DNA of 64,000 nt from an uncultured Arenicella sp. (lineage in GTDB: Bacteria; Pseudomonadota; Gammaproteobacteria; Arenicellales; Arenicellaceae). The stretch covers positions 248,001 through 312,000 of the forward strand of contig CALIVT010000001.1 of the NCBI GenBank assembly GCA_938048185.1. The letters run 5' to 3'. Made by a program: the position numbers and the translations under genes. The notes beneath the pieces were generated by a model that had not been told where the DNA came from, made no database searches, and saw only the letters and a list, made by a program, of their open reading frames with translations. Below are positions 8,410-17,773 of the stretch, piece after piece (the first letter of the stretch is position 1; each line of letters starts with the position of its first letter).

Positions 8410-9129
8410 ATGAGTTTAGGAACCAATTTTCAACCTCTTTATAAGCAAGTGTACGACGCCTTAATAAAGCGCCTGTCCGAGGGCTATTGGAAGCCGGGGG
8501 CCGCGTTGCCGAGCGAATTCGCGCTCGCTGACGAGTTAGGAGTTAGTCAAGGAACCGTTCGTAAGGCCTTGAATCAATTGGTTACTGAAAACATTTTGTT
8601 ACGTAGGCAAGGCAAGGGCACCTACGTTTCGGAGCACACGCATGAAAGTTCGATGTTTCGTTTCTTTAGGTATCGCGAAGTAGGTGGTGAGGATTTAATT
8701 CCTTCAACCAAGGTGATCAGTGTTGAGCAACGAGAAGCCAATGAGCGTGAAGCGCGAAAACTTGGCTTAGGCGACTTAACGACGGTCATGCAGGTCACTC
8801 GAATCCGCTCTATTAATGATAAACCCGCGATATTTGAAAGTGTACTTCAGCCTTGGGCTGTCTTTCCTGGCATTCAGAATGAGCGTGAACTTCCTAACTC
8901 GCTCTATACGCTATATCAAGAAAAGTACAACATAAGTGTGGTTGAGGTTCGCGACGATTTAAAGGCCGTTAGCTTGCCAGCGGAGATTGCTGAGCACCTT
9001 AATTTAGAGGTCAATGCACCGGCATTGATGACCGAGCGTGCCAGTATTAATATCGACGGACGGGTAGTTGAATGGAGTCAGGCGTATTGTAGTACTGATA
9101 ATTTTGTTTACTCGGTCTCTCTCAAATAG
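8410..9129 (+). CDS. GntR-family transcriptional regulator with UTRA domain (HutC subfamily)
   Basis: A 239-residue repressor-type regulator. The N-terminal winged helix-turn-helix covers about residues 9-75, including PLYKQVYDAL, LPSEFALADELGVSQGTVRKAL and the RQGKGTYV wing. A UTRA ligand-binding domain covers about 90-235. UTRA regulators usually respond to sugars or sugar phosphates of the pathway they control. It opens the locus GntR, GH31, SSS symporter, TonB receptor. Candidate operators lie upstream at 8231 and before the receptor at 13140. It therefore likely represses the locus until the imported glycoside or its hydrolysis product binds. Confidence 0.9.
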   Translation: MSLGTNFQPLYKQVYDALIKRLSEGYWKPGAALPSEFALADELGVSQGTVRKALNQLVTENILLRRQGKGTYVSEHTHESSMFRFFRYREVGGEDLIPSTKVISVEQREANEREARKLGLGDLTTVMQVTRIRSINDKPAIFESVLQPWAVFPGIQNERELPNSLYTLYQEKYNISVVEVRDDLKAVSLPAEIAEHLNLEVNAPALMTERASINIDGRVVEWSQAYCSTDNFVYSVSLK

Positions 9130-9183
9130 GGTGAGTGAATGCCTTTAACTTTGTAGACCTATTTAACCTATTAGGATAACTCT

Positions 9184-11298
9184 GTGTCAAACACCTTCTC
9201 TGTATCACCCCCGAATTGGAATAATATTGACGCAGTAAGGGTCATTTCAACGCCGCAACTAGTGGGCCAAAACACACTACGTTTGGACACCAGCGTTGGC
9301 GAATTAACGATCGAGCTACTTGCAAATGCAATGCGTTTACGCAGTGTTGAACAGGGCGACTACGATTACGGGTTTTTAGTCCAGACACCGGACGTAATGA
9401 GCCTAGAGTTAACGCTCTCGGACCAATCTTGTTTGATTAAGAGTAACAATTTATCGGTGTTGATCGAGTTCTCGCCATTCGCGTTTGTACTCAGTGATAC
9501 ACAGGGTAAAGCCCTATGCCAGTCGCCGACTGACGGGCATTTTGTTCGGCGGCATCGTGTGCCGCCTTTAGCCAAGGTTGAGAAAGGTTGGCTATTTACA
9601 ACCGACCTAAAGTCGAACGAAGCGGTTTACGGCTTAGGTGAGAAGTGGGGGGCATTGAACAAACGTGGTCAGCTACTGCGTTCGTATAATTCGGATGCAC
9701 TTGGCGTGAACGCAGAAATTTCCTATAAAAACACACCGTTCGCTTGGAGTCCTGATGGCTGGGGCGTCTTTAGCCATACGCCAGCGCCAGTTACGCACGC
9801 TGTTGGTCACGCGAGTTGGTCGCAACGCTCCTATATAAGCTTAATTGAAGACGATAATCTCGACGTGTTTGTGTTTGCGGTCAACGACGATGAAAATAGC
9901 GCGGCCGCGTTAATAAAAACATACACCGATTTAACCGGCTCAGCACCGATGCCTCCTAGTTGGAGCGGCGGTGTGATTTTATCCAAAGCGTATTATCAAG
10001 ACCCCGAGGAATTGCTCTCGGTGGCCAAAGAGGTGCGTAAGCGCGGTATGCCTTGTGACATCATCACCATTGATGGGCGTGCATGGCAAGACACGGATAC
10101 TCGCTTTGCCTTTGAATGGGATAAAACTCGTTGGCCGGATCCTAAATCAGTGCTCGATGAGCTTAAAAGCCTCGGTTTTAAAGTATGTATCTGGGAGTAT
10201 CCTTTAATCTCGGTTAAGCACGAGCTGTATAAGTATTTTGATGCCCAAGGTTGGTTTTTAAAAGACAAGCGCACTGGCGAAACTTACCAATACGATTGGG
10301 ACCAACAAGCGTTTGGCAAAGTGCTTTCGCCGCTACCAAAGTCGGGAATCGTCGATTTTACGCACCCCGGCGCATATCAGTATTGGAAGGAAGCGCACAA
10401 AGATTTGTTCGACATCGGCGTCGATATGATTAAGTCGGATTTCGGCGAGCAGTTAGAAGATGACAATATGCTCGCTGCTAACGGCGACAATGGCCATACT
10501 CTGCACAACGCCTACGCGTTCTTGTACAACCGCTGTGTGTATGAGGCGGCGCAAGAGTACGGCAAGAATGGCGCGTTTCTGTTCTGCCGAGCGGCCTGGA
10601 TTGGCAGCCAGCGCTTTAATAGTCAATGGGGTGGTGACCCCCAAGCCGACTGGGAGGGCATGATTGCTAATATTCGCGGCGGGCTATCTTGGGGCTTATC
10701 TGGCGCACCGTTCTACGCCACTGACGTAGGTGGTTTTTACAAAGACACGCGCGATGACACACTCTATGTGCGTTGGGCGCAAGCGGCAGTATTCTCTGCA
10801 CACTATCGCCTGCATGGCATCGGCCCGCGTGAGCCTTGGTCTTATTCGGAGTCCGCAAACAAGGCGGTGATGCACGCCTTACATTTACGCTACCGTTTGC
10901 AGGCCTATCTGCAAAAAACAATGCACCAAGCGGTCGATAATAGTTTACCGGTTCAGCGCCCCATGGTGTTGGCGTTCCCTAATGAAAAACAGTCATGGGC
11001 GTTCGAGAACCAATTTATGTTCGGCGATGATTTACTGGTAGCACCCTGCTTTGATCCAAGAGGTGTGGTTGAGTTTTATTTACCTGATGGCGAGTGGGTG
11101 ATGTTCCGAGTAGGGGAGCGCGCGGGCGATGTTTTGCTGGGCGGAAAGGTGCACGAACTGACGTTAGCCTTAGATGAGATGGCGGTTTTCGCTCGCAAAG
11201 GGTGCCGCATTCCATTGAACCCAGCCGTCTTAAATACCGCTGATCTTGAGCAAGACGCGCTAGGAGGCTTTCTAGCCAACGAAACTTGGTCGGGCTAA
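9184..11298 (+). CDS. Glycoside hydrolase family 31, alpha-xylosidase-like
   Basis: A 704-residue retaining alpha-glycosidase. The start is GTG at 9184. The N-terminal beta-sandwich includes AVYGLGEKWGALNKRG (about 147-162). The catalytic barrel starts at about 260. The nucleophile is D419 (IKSDFGEQ) and the acid/base is D485 (WGGDPQADW). Both sit almost exactly where YicI of E. coli has its pair, and the K-S-D-F-G-E context is typical of the alpha-xylosidase branch (alpha-glucosidases usually have WLD/WND-M-N-E). No signal peptide is seen, so it should act in the cytoplasm on imported substrate such as isoprimeverose. Alpha-glucosidase or transglycosylase activity cannot be excluded. Confidence 0.88.
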   Translation: MSNTFSVSPPNWNNIDAVRVISTPQLVGQNTLRLDTSVGELTIELLANAMRLRSVEQGDYDYGFLVQTPDVMSLELTLSDQSCLIKSNNLSVLIEFSPFAFVLSDTQGKALCQSPTDGHFVRRHRVPPLAKVEKGWLFTTDLKSNEAVYGLGEKWGALNKRGQLLRSYNSDALGVNAEISYKNTPFAWSPDGWGVFSHTPAPVTHAVGHASWSQRSYISLIEDDNLDVFVFAVNDDENSAAALIKTYTDLTGSAPMPPSWSGGVILSKAYYQDPEELLSVAKEVRKRGMPCDIITIDGRAWQDTDTRFAFEWDKTRWPDPKSVLDELKSLGFKVCIWEYPLISVKHELYKYFDAQGWFLKDKRTGETYQYDWDQQAFGKVLSPLPKSGIVDFTHPGAYQYWKEAHKDLFDIGVDMIKSDFGEQLEDDNMLAANGDNGHTLHNAYAFLYNRCVYEAAQEYGKNGAFLFCRAAWIGSQRFNSQWGGDPQADWEGMIANIRGGLSWGLSGAPFYATDVGGFYKDTRDDTLYVRWAQAAVFSAHYRLHGIGPREPWSYSESANKAVMHALHLRYRLQAYLQKTMHQAVDNSLPVQRPMVLAFPNEKQSWAFENQFMFGDDLLVAPCFDPRGVVEFYLPDGEWVMFRVGERAGDVLLGGKVHELTLALDEMAVFARKGCRIPLNPAVLNTADLEQDALGGFLANETWSG

Positions 11299-11387
11299 AC
11301 CGTTCACGAATCATCAACACTAGATTATAAACAGCACTGGCTAATTAAACATACTGGCTCATTAAATAGTAACCGACGAGGAATCCA

Positions 11388-13088
11388 ATGCAGTCTACTG
11401 ACCTAATCTTTACCCTCATGTCCTGCGTGTTTTTTATGGCCTTGGTCGGCTGGATCTCATACGTTAAAACCAAAGGCAGTGTTGAGGATAAAGACGGTTA
11501 TTTTCTTGCTGGAAGAGGCCTGACCGGCACATTTATTGCCGGTTCTATGTTGCTTACAAATTTGTCCGCCGAGCAGCTTATTGGTTTAAATGGGTCGGCT
11601 TTTGGCGCCAATATGAGCGCTATGGCCTGGGAAGTGACGGCTGGCGTTGCGACCATTATTATGGCCTTGGTATTCTTGCCCAAGTATTTAGCCGGCGCGT
11701 TCACGACCTTACCTGGTTTTCTTAAAGACCGTTACGACGACGATGTGCGTCGTATGACGGTGGTCCTGTTTATGTTTGGCTACGGTTTGATCACCATTCC
11801 ATCGATTTTATACTCGGGCTCAGTTGCGGTTCTACGTTTGTTTGATGTGCCGAGCTTGTTAAGCCTAAGTTACGAAGCGTCGTTGGTGTTGACCGTGCTA
11901 GCTGTGGGTACTATTGGCGCGATTTACGCCGTGTTTGGTGGCCTGAAAGCCGTTGTCGTATCCGACACAATTAATGGTATTGGACTATTGATTGTTGGTA
12001 TTTTGGTGCCGACCTTGGGGCTCATACTGTTAGGCGATGGCAGTTTTATCGCTGGTTTAACCACAGTCGCAACGACCAATACTGAAAAGCTTAACGCCAT
12101 TGGAGCTGCTACTGACCCGGTACCGTTCGGCACCATTTTTACGGGTATGATTTTGGCAAACTTATTTTATTGGGGCACCAATCAGTACGTTATTCAGCGC
12201 ACGCTAGGTGCGGCCAGTTTGGCGGAAGGGCAGAAGGGCGTTTTACTCTCTGGCTATTTCAAATTGCTGGTTCCGTTTATGATGATGATTCCAGGCGTCA
12301 TTGCCTATCATCTTTACAGCACCGGCGGCACTGAGTTGCCATCTATCGACTTGGCGTATCCGCAGCTGGTTAAAGATGTGTTGCCGGTTTATCTGTCAGG
12401 ATTTTTCTTGGCGGTGTTGTTGGGCGCAGTTTTTTCGTCGTTCAACTCCCTGTTAAATAGCGCCGCCACCTTATTCTGCCTTGACGTGTATCAACCTATG
12501 GTAAAGCGTAAGGTAAGCGATGCAGAGCTAATTAAGGTTGCCAAAATTGCCAGTGTGGTGATTGCCTTATTCTCGTTTATTGTTGCGCCTTTACTACAGT
12601 ATGCGCCTGATGGCTTATGGCAAATCATCCGCAAGTTTACCGGTTTTTATAATATTCCTGTCATCACGATCGTTTTGGTTGGCTTGTTTACCAAGCGAGT
12701 GCCCGCGTTGGCCGCAAAGGTCGTGATTGTCTTTCACGTGTTTGCGTACTGGCTGCTCAAGTTCCAACTCGATATTCAGGTCAACTTTATTCACGTCTAT
12801 GCGATTCTGTTTGTCGTTGAAGTCGCGATTATGCTCGTGATTGGTCAGCGTAAGCCGCGTGCGAGTATTTGGACGTTTAAATCCGATGCGAAGGTAAGTT
12901 TAGAGCCTTGGCGTTATGCTAAACCAGCGAGTGCGATTATGGTTGCCGGTATTGTGAGTCTTTATATCTTATTCTCGCCCATTGGCTTAGTGGGTGGCTT
13001 GTCGACCTCATTTTGGTTTTGGATAAGTTTTGTGTGGTTCGTGAATATCGTGTATTGCGTCGTTTGTGTGCGCAGTTCTATTCGCTAA
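11388..13088 (+). CDS. Sodium:solute symporter (SSS/SLC5 family), sugar type
   Basis: A 566-residue inner membrane protein with about 14 hydrophobic helices. It starts with an extracytoplasmic N-terminus and a VGWISYVKTKG first loop. GYFLAGRGLTG and the LSAEQLIGLNGSAFG segment are characteristic of SSS transporters, as is the YAVFGGLKAVVVSDTING segment (about 181-198). The family couples Na+ to uptake of sugars and other solutes. Its nearest look is YidK/SglT-like sugar symporters. It lies 89 bp after the GH31 gene and before the TonB receptor, so it should bring the glycoside across the inner membrane. Confidence 0.9.
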   Translation: MQSTDLIFTLMSCVFFMALVGWISYVKTKGSVEDKDGYFLAGRGLTGTFIAGSMLLTNLSAEQLIGLNGSAFGANMSAMAWEVTAGVATIIMALVFLPKYLAGAFTTLPGFLKDRYDDDVRRMTVVLFMFGYGLITIPSILYSGSVAVLRLFDVPSLLSLSYEASLVLTVLAVGTIGAIYAVFGGLKAVVVSDTINGIGLLIVGILVPTLGLILLGDGSFIAGLTTVATTNTEKLNAIGAATDPVPFGTIFTGMILANLFYWGTNQYVIQRTLGAASLAEGQKGVLLSGYFKLLVPFMMMIPGVIAYHLYSTGGTELPSIDLAYPQLVKDVLPVYLSGFFLAVLLGAVFSSFNSLLNSAATLFCLDVYQPMVKRKVSDAELIKVAKIASVVIALFSFIVAPLLQYAPDGLWQIIRKFTGFYNIPVITIVLVGLFTKRVPALAAKVVIVFHVFAYWLLKFQLDIQVNFIHVYAILFVVEVAIMLVIGQRKPRASIWTFKSDAKVSLEPWRYAKPASAIMVAGIVSLYILFSPIGLVGGLSTSFWFWISFVWFVNIVYCVVCVRSSIR

Positions 13089-13139
13089 AGAAGGCGTTTA
13101 CCAACGATAAATTCAGAGTGTGTTTCTCTCACTCATTCA

Positions 13140-13153
13140 ATCTTATATAAGAT
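13140..13153. promoter_or_regulatory. Candidate GntR-family operator, site 2
   Basis: ATCTTATATAAGAT is a perfect 14-bp palindrome upstream of the TonB receptor gene and shares 12 of 14 bases with the site at 8231-8244. This suggests that the receptor has its own promoter under the same regulator. Confidence 0.65.
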
Positions 13154-13274
13154 ATCTATTGTTTTAGTTGTTAACTATGGTTAAACTGAATTTCGCTATC
13201 TATCAAAAATATCTAATAAGTGGTGGCCGCGCCTAGCAAGTGCCTAAAAGACTAATCATACAGAGGAGAATTCA

Positions 13275-15593
13275 ATGAAGAATCGTTATCAATTCTTGGT
13301 GAAATTTGCCGTCGGCTTGCCGCTGGTGAGCGTGTTGATGGGATCACTCGCCGCAGCTCAAGAAGGCTACTTAGAAGAAATTGTTGTGACCGCACAAAAG
13401 CGCGAACAAAGTGTACAGGATGTACCAATCGCGGTTAGTGTCCTCGGCGCTGAGAAAATTGCGTCAGCGCATGCGGTTGGCTTCGAGAGCTTGCAGCAAC
13501 TTATTCCATCGGTTTCTTTTCGCAAGGGCAACACCAACCGAAATTCGGCGGTGGTTGTTCGCGGTATTGGCACCATCTCGTTTAGCACCGCTGCTGAGCC
13601 CAGCGTGTCGACCGTGGTTGATGGCGTGGTGTTAGGCCGGTCAGGCCAAGCGTTCACCGACCTCTATGACTTAGAGCGTTTAGAGGTCTTACGCGGTCCG
13701 CAGGGCACGTTGTTTGGCAAGAACGCATCGGCCGGCGTCGTTAATCTAACCACTAAGCGACCAAGCGAACAATTCGAAGGTTCAGTCGACTTATCCGCGT
13801 TTGAAGACGATGAGTTTCGTCTCAAAGGTCGAGTTTCAGGGCCATTAAGCGATAATATTCGCGCCAGTCTTACCGCATTTAAAGGTGATTTTGATGGTTA
13901 TATCACTAACGTTTTTAATGGCGATACCATTCAAGGCTATGACCGTAGTGGCTTTCGCGGCATGTTGGAGTGGGATGTTTCCGACTCTGTAGATGTGCTG
14001 GTGATTGCTGAAGACTATAGTGCCGACGATGATTGCTGTGCTGATTTGTCGCTACTACCAAACGGGCGCAATCCCGCGTCACCGGCTAACCCGAACAGCC
14101 TTGGTGTCGTTAATGGTGTTGCCGACTTAGACTTAAATCAACGTTTAGTTGATCACGATTTAACCACGCGTACGATTGATGACTCAACCTCGTTGTCAGT
14201 GCAAGTCGACGCAGGGTTTGGCGACTTAACGTTGACGTCTATCACTGCGTATCGAGAATGGGACAACACCGAGATAAGAGAGGGCGACTTCACCTCTAAC
14301 GCTGGCGACGTGCCGTTACCGGTTGATTTCAATAGTACATTTTTTCAATTACACGATATTGGTATTCAGAGCTGGAAGCAGTTCTCGCAAGAAGTTCGAA
14401 TTGCGTCGCCTGGCGACCAAGCGTTCAATTGGCAAGCGGGCGTGTTTTATTGGAACCTCGAGTCAGACCGCAGCTTTAGACGTGATGCGAGTTGCCAAGT
14501 TCATCCAAATAATGCCGGTATACTGGCGTCTAACCCAGGGCTAACGTGTTTGGCGACAGATATCGTTGCAGCAACGGCGGTGTTTGACACCGAGTTTGAG
14601 AATCTCTCGGTATTTGGCGAGGGCTCGTATGCTGTGAGTGACGACCTCGATGTGATTTTTGGCCTGCGTTATACCGATGATGAGGTGTCGTTTAATCACC
14701 GTCGAATTAACGATGACCCATTTGGTCGTCGCGGAGTAGGTGTGCGCGGCGCAGCAAATAATACAGATTTTACCGGCACCACGGATGAAACGGACACCTC
14801 AGGTAAGCTCGGCCTTACTTGGAGTGCGACTGACTCCAGCCTGTTGTATGCAACGTATTCTCAAGGCTATAAGGGTCCCGCGTTTAATGTGTTCTATAAT
14901 CAAGCACTTGCTAACACCTTGCCGATCAGTTCTGAGTCGTCTGAACAAATTGAGTTGGGCTACAAGCTCACTACTGGTAACTTGTTCGCGAACGTGGCGA
15001 TTTTTAGCACTGATATCGAAGACCTGCAGGCAAATAACATCGATACCAGCCTGGGTACCGCGACGACTACATTGACTAACGCCGGTGATATATCAACCGA
15101 GGGTATCGAGGTCGATTTTATCTGGCAACCAAGTGAAAATTTTCAATTGACGGGTGGCTTTGCGTCGATCACTGCTGAGATTGATCGTTTTAATTGTCCC
15201 GTTGGCGTGCCTGCCAGCGCATGCACTGATCGCAGTGGGCTTGATGTGCCGTTTTCACCAGATTTGAAATACACCATTGGCGCTAATTACTTGCTAGACC
15301 TTGCTTCTCTGGACGTGATCTTTGACGCGTCATTCGTACACACTGACGAGCAAGTTGCCGGTTTGCCATCAAATAATGGCACAACGGCGCCGCAAGCATT
15401 GTTGCCTGAATACGATATTTTTAACGCCAGTGTCGCATTCTCGTTTCAAGATGATAAATATCGGCTCAGCTTGATTGGTAAAAACTTAGGCGACGAAAGC
15501 TACGTGACCACGTTCAGTGGCGACGGTTTTCGCTATCAAATACCGCGTGACGCAGAGCGTTATTTTGGTATTTCACTCAGAGCTAACTTTTAG
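13275..15593 (+). CDS. TonB-dependent outer membrane receptor, probably for an oligosaccharide
   Basis: A 772-residue outer membrane transporter. A signal peptide ends at about residue 28 (LAAA). The TonB box EEIVVTA is at about 34-40. A plug domain carries VVVRGIGT, VVDGVVLGRSG and LERLEVLRGPQGTLFGKN, followed by a 22-strand-type barrel ending in ISLRANF. The plug sequence is of the common QDVPIAV type seen in carbohydrate and other loci of Proteobacteria. It is the last gene of the GntR-GH31-SSS locus, is preceded by a candidate operator at 13140 and is followed by a strong terminator. The substrate is inferred from the neighbours only. Confidence 0.9.
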   Translation: MKNRYQFLVKFAVGLPLVSVLMGSLAAAQEGYLEEIVVTAQKREQSVQDVPIAVSVLGAEKIASAHAVGFESLQQLIPSVSFRKGNTNRNSAVVVRGIGTISFSTAAEPSVSTVVDGVVLGRSGQAFTDLYDLERLEVLRGPQGTLFGKNASAGVVNLTTKRPSEQFEGSVDLSAFEDDEFRLKGRVSGPLSDNIRASLTAFKGDFDGYITNVFNGDTIQGYDRSGFRGMLEWDVSDSVDVLVIAEDYSADDDCCADLSLLPNGRNPASPANPNSLGVVNGVADLDLNQRLVDHDLTTRTIDDSTSLSVQVDAGFGDLTLTSITAYREWDNTEIREGDFTSNAGDVPLPVDFNSTFFQLHDIGIQSWKQFSQEVRIASPGDQAFNWQAGVFYWNLESDRSFRRDASCQVHPNNAGILASNPGLTCLATDIVAATAVFDTEFENLSVFGEGSYAVSDDLDVIFGLRYTDDEVSFNHRRINDDPFGRRGVGVRGAANNTDFTGTTDETDTSGKLGLTWSATDSSLLYATYSQGYKGPAFNVFYNQALANTLPISSESSEQIELGYKLTTGNLFANVAIFSTDIEDLQANNIDTSLGTATTTLTNAGDISTEGIEVDFIWQPSENFQLTGGFASITAEIDRFNCPVGVPASACTDRSGLDVPFSPDLKYTIGANYLLDLASLDVIFDASFVHTDEQVAGLPSNNGTTAPQALLPEYDIFNASVAFSFQDDKYRLSLIGKNLGDESYVTTFSGDGFRYQIPRDAERYFGISLRANF

Positions 15594-15638
15594 CAGTTCA
15601 GTCTAAGCTTTAGTGCTTAGTTCGCTGTTCAGTAGACT

Positions 15639-15668
15639 AGGGCCGCCCAACTCGGCGGCCCTTTTTTA
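15639..15668 (+). terminator. Rho-independent terminator after the TonB receptor
   Basis: AGGGCCGCC and GGCGGCCCT form a GC-rich stem around a short loop, followed by TTTTTT. It lies 46 bp after the receptor stop and closes the sugar locus. Confidence 0.9.
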
Positions 15669-15808
15669 TTACTAATCATTAAATGAATTGCGGTAACTAA
15701 GCGATCTTTCGTCGTAGATTTTCTTTATGCACCGGCCTAGACTCAAGGCCTTCGATAATCTAAACGCGACATTTAAGCCTCGTTTTCAGCAGCGGTCGCA
15801 TAGAGCCC

Positions 15809-17476
15809 ATGAGAAGCACCACACCTTTAAGTAATAAGAAACCCCAAACAACCCACCGATTTCAAGTTGCTAACGCGCTTTGTTTAGCCAGTTCAATAGT
15901 CCTGGCTGTGTTTTGTTTTTTCACCAGCAGCGCGCATGCTCAAACCGTTACGGTTACGTATTCCGCAGCCAGCGGCGACGTTGTAAACCCTGATCGCGGT
16001 TTCTATTATCCGTACACCACCAGCAGCAGTCAGTTCACGCCGCTTAATTTGGCCGATCTTAGGTCTCGACGGGATACACCGTACACTCCGTTTCAAGGAA
16101 ATTATACCGTTCGTAGCAGCTTAGCGTTCAGGCACTACGTGCTCGATTCGCTTGTCAATATCGATACGATTCCAACCGCTTTTCTGGACCAGATCCAAGC
16201 TGATTTTGATATTGCTCGACAAGCTGGCGTGCGCTTGCTATTACGGTTTTCTTACACAATAACTCCGAATCCGGGCGACTGCAGTGCGGGCTTTATCTGT
16301 CCGCCGTATGGTGATGCACCCAAGGCTCGCGTATTGCAACATATTCAGCAGCTTGAACCGCTTCTTAAGGCTAACTCTGAAGTGATATCAGCGCTGCAAC
16401 AAGGCTTTGTTGGTACCTGGGGAGAAAATTACTATAGCGATCATTTTGGTGACCCGTCGGTAAACGCAAATCAAGGTTACTTGACCAATCAAAACTGGGC
16501 TGATCGCGCTGAAGTCGTGGCTGAGTTGCTAAGCGCCACCCCGAACGACCGAATGGTGCAAGTGCGTTACCCGCAGATAAAACAACGATTTCTAGGCGGC
16601 GTCAATGCGCCTTTAACGTACCCCGCGATCACCCTTTCCCAAGCTCACTCTGAGCTCGATGAAGCGAGATTAGGTTTTCATAATGATTGTATCTTGGCGA
16701 GCCCCGACGATCTTGGTACGTATGCCGATTACGGTAATAATCAGAGCCCGGTGAGTATGAGTAAGCCTGACTTATTGATACCGTATTCTGAAGCAGATGG
16801 GCAGTACGTTGCGGTTGGCGGCGAGACCTGCGCTGACACCTTTAACCCGCAAAATAATTGTGCATCGCAAGGCGGGGCGGCCGTTGATTACTTGGAATCG
16901 CTGTCATATTCCTACCTAAATTCCGATTACAACAACGAGGTTAACAATGATTGGCAAGACGGCGGCTGTATGCAGACAATACAGCAACGCCTTGGGTATC
17001 GTTTCACCTTAGAGTCGGGGGTTTATCCGTCTCAAGTCAGTGCTGGCGCACAATTTAGCGTTGTCTTGAGGGTCAATAACAGCGGGTTTAGCGCGCCATA
17101 TAACCAGCGAACTGCGTACCTTGTTCTTCGGTCTCAAGGTGGCCAAGTGTACCGTCTGAAGCTAGCTGGCGACTCAGAAGATAGCCGCTTTTGGGCCGCA
17201 GGTAGCACGTCAGACTTAGTGCTCAATGCGCAAATACCGTCATCTATATCACCAGGGCAATACGATGTGCTATTGCATTTATCCGACGAGTCAAACGGAG
17301 GGGTTGTCGCCAATCGCGCTGAATACAGTATTCGGTTTGCCAACAATGGTCTTTGGGAAGAAAGTACCGGCTTTAATAAACTTAATCATGTTTTAGAGGT
17401 GAGCGAGGCAGTCCCCGGCGATGACGATATTCTTATGTATCTGCCTGCTATTTTAGGAAGCCCGTCTGTAAAGTAA
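15809..17476 (+). CDS. Secreted DUF4874/DUF4832 protein
   Basis: A 555-residue exported protein. A long signal peptide ends at about residue 44 (SSAHA). The mature N-terminus has the VVNPDRGFYYPY motif typical of DUF4874, followed by an (alpha/beta)-barrel-like region with FDIARQAGVRLLLRFSY. The C-terminal DUF4832 part has GVYPSQVSAGAQFSVVLRVNNSGF and a beta-sandwich. These paired domains occur in secreted proteins suspected to be glycan-active, but no activity is established to my knowledge. Several Cys (CSAGFICPP, CADTFNPQNNC) could form disulfides. It stands after the sugar locus terminator, so it is a separate transcript, though a polysaccharide role would fit the neighbourhood. Confidence 0.75.
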   Translation: MRSTTPLSNKKPQTTHRFQVANALCLASSIVLAVFCFFTSSAHAQTVTVTYSAASGDVVNPDRGFYYPYTTSSSQFTPLNLADLRSRRDTPYTPFQGNYTVRSSLAFRHYVLDSLVNIDTIPTAFLDQIQADFDIARQAGVRLLLRFSYTITPNPGDCSAGFICPPYGDAPKARVLQHIQQLEPLLKANSEVISALQQGFVGTWGENYYSDHFGDPSVNANQGYLTNQNWADRAEVVAELLSATPNDRMVQVRYPQIKQRFLGGVNAPLTYPAITLSQAHSELDEARLGFHNDCILASPDDLGTYADYGNNQSPVSMSKPDLLIPYSEADGQYVAVGGETCADTFNPQNNCASQGGAAVDYLESLSYSYLNSDYNNEVNNDWQDGGCMQTIQQRLGYRFTLESGVYPSQVSAGAQFSVVLRVNNSGFSAPYNQRTAYLVLRSQGGQVYRLKLAGDSEDSRFWAAGSTSDLVLNAQIPSSISPGQYDVLLHLSDESNGGVVANRAEYSIRFANNGLWEESTGFNKLNHVLEVSEAVPGDDDILMYLPAILGSPSVK

Positions 17477-17604
17477 CCGGGTGAATTGAAGTAACGCGGC
17501 GAAAATAAGCCTTTTTCCATGTGTGACGCAGGCGCTAGCATTCCAGGGTGCGAGGCGGAATAACATTGAATCAACACTCAAACTGGTTTATCCTGCGCGC
17601 CTTC

Positions 17605-17695
17605 GGAGAGGTGGCAGAGTGGTTGAATGCGCACGCCTGGAAAGTGTGTATACGTTAATAGCGTATCGGGGGTTCGAATCCCCCTCTCTCCGCCA
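17605..17695 (+). tRNA. tRNA-Ser (anticodon GGA)
   Basis: A 91-nt cloverleaf with encoded CCA. The acceptor stem is GGAGAGG/TCTCTCC with discriminator G. The anticodon stem CACGC/GTGTG closes the loop CTGGAAA with GGA at 17639-17641. A long class II variable arm (TATACGTTAATAGCGTA) and the T arm GGGGG-TTCGAAT-CCCCC follow. The long variable arm and GGA anticodon identify serine. Confidence 0.97.
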
Positions 17696-17773
17696 TCTAA
17701 ATCACTGTTTTACCCCCAAATCGCTGATTTTCTGACGATTGATAATCCAAACTAGAGCGGCTATTCTCGTTTG

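Noticed and set aside
17605-17695. tRNA-Ser as an integration site for an island
   Set aside because: No integrase gene and no repeat of the tRNA 3' end were noticed nearby; the flanking genes look like core genes.
17523-17735. A 70-aa ORF across the tRNA-Ser gene
   Set aside because: It overlaps the whole tRNA and has no recognisable protein features.
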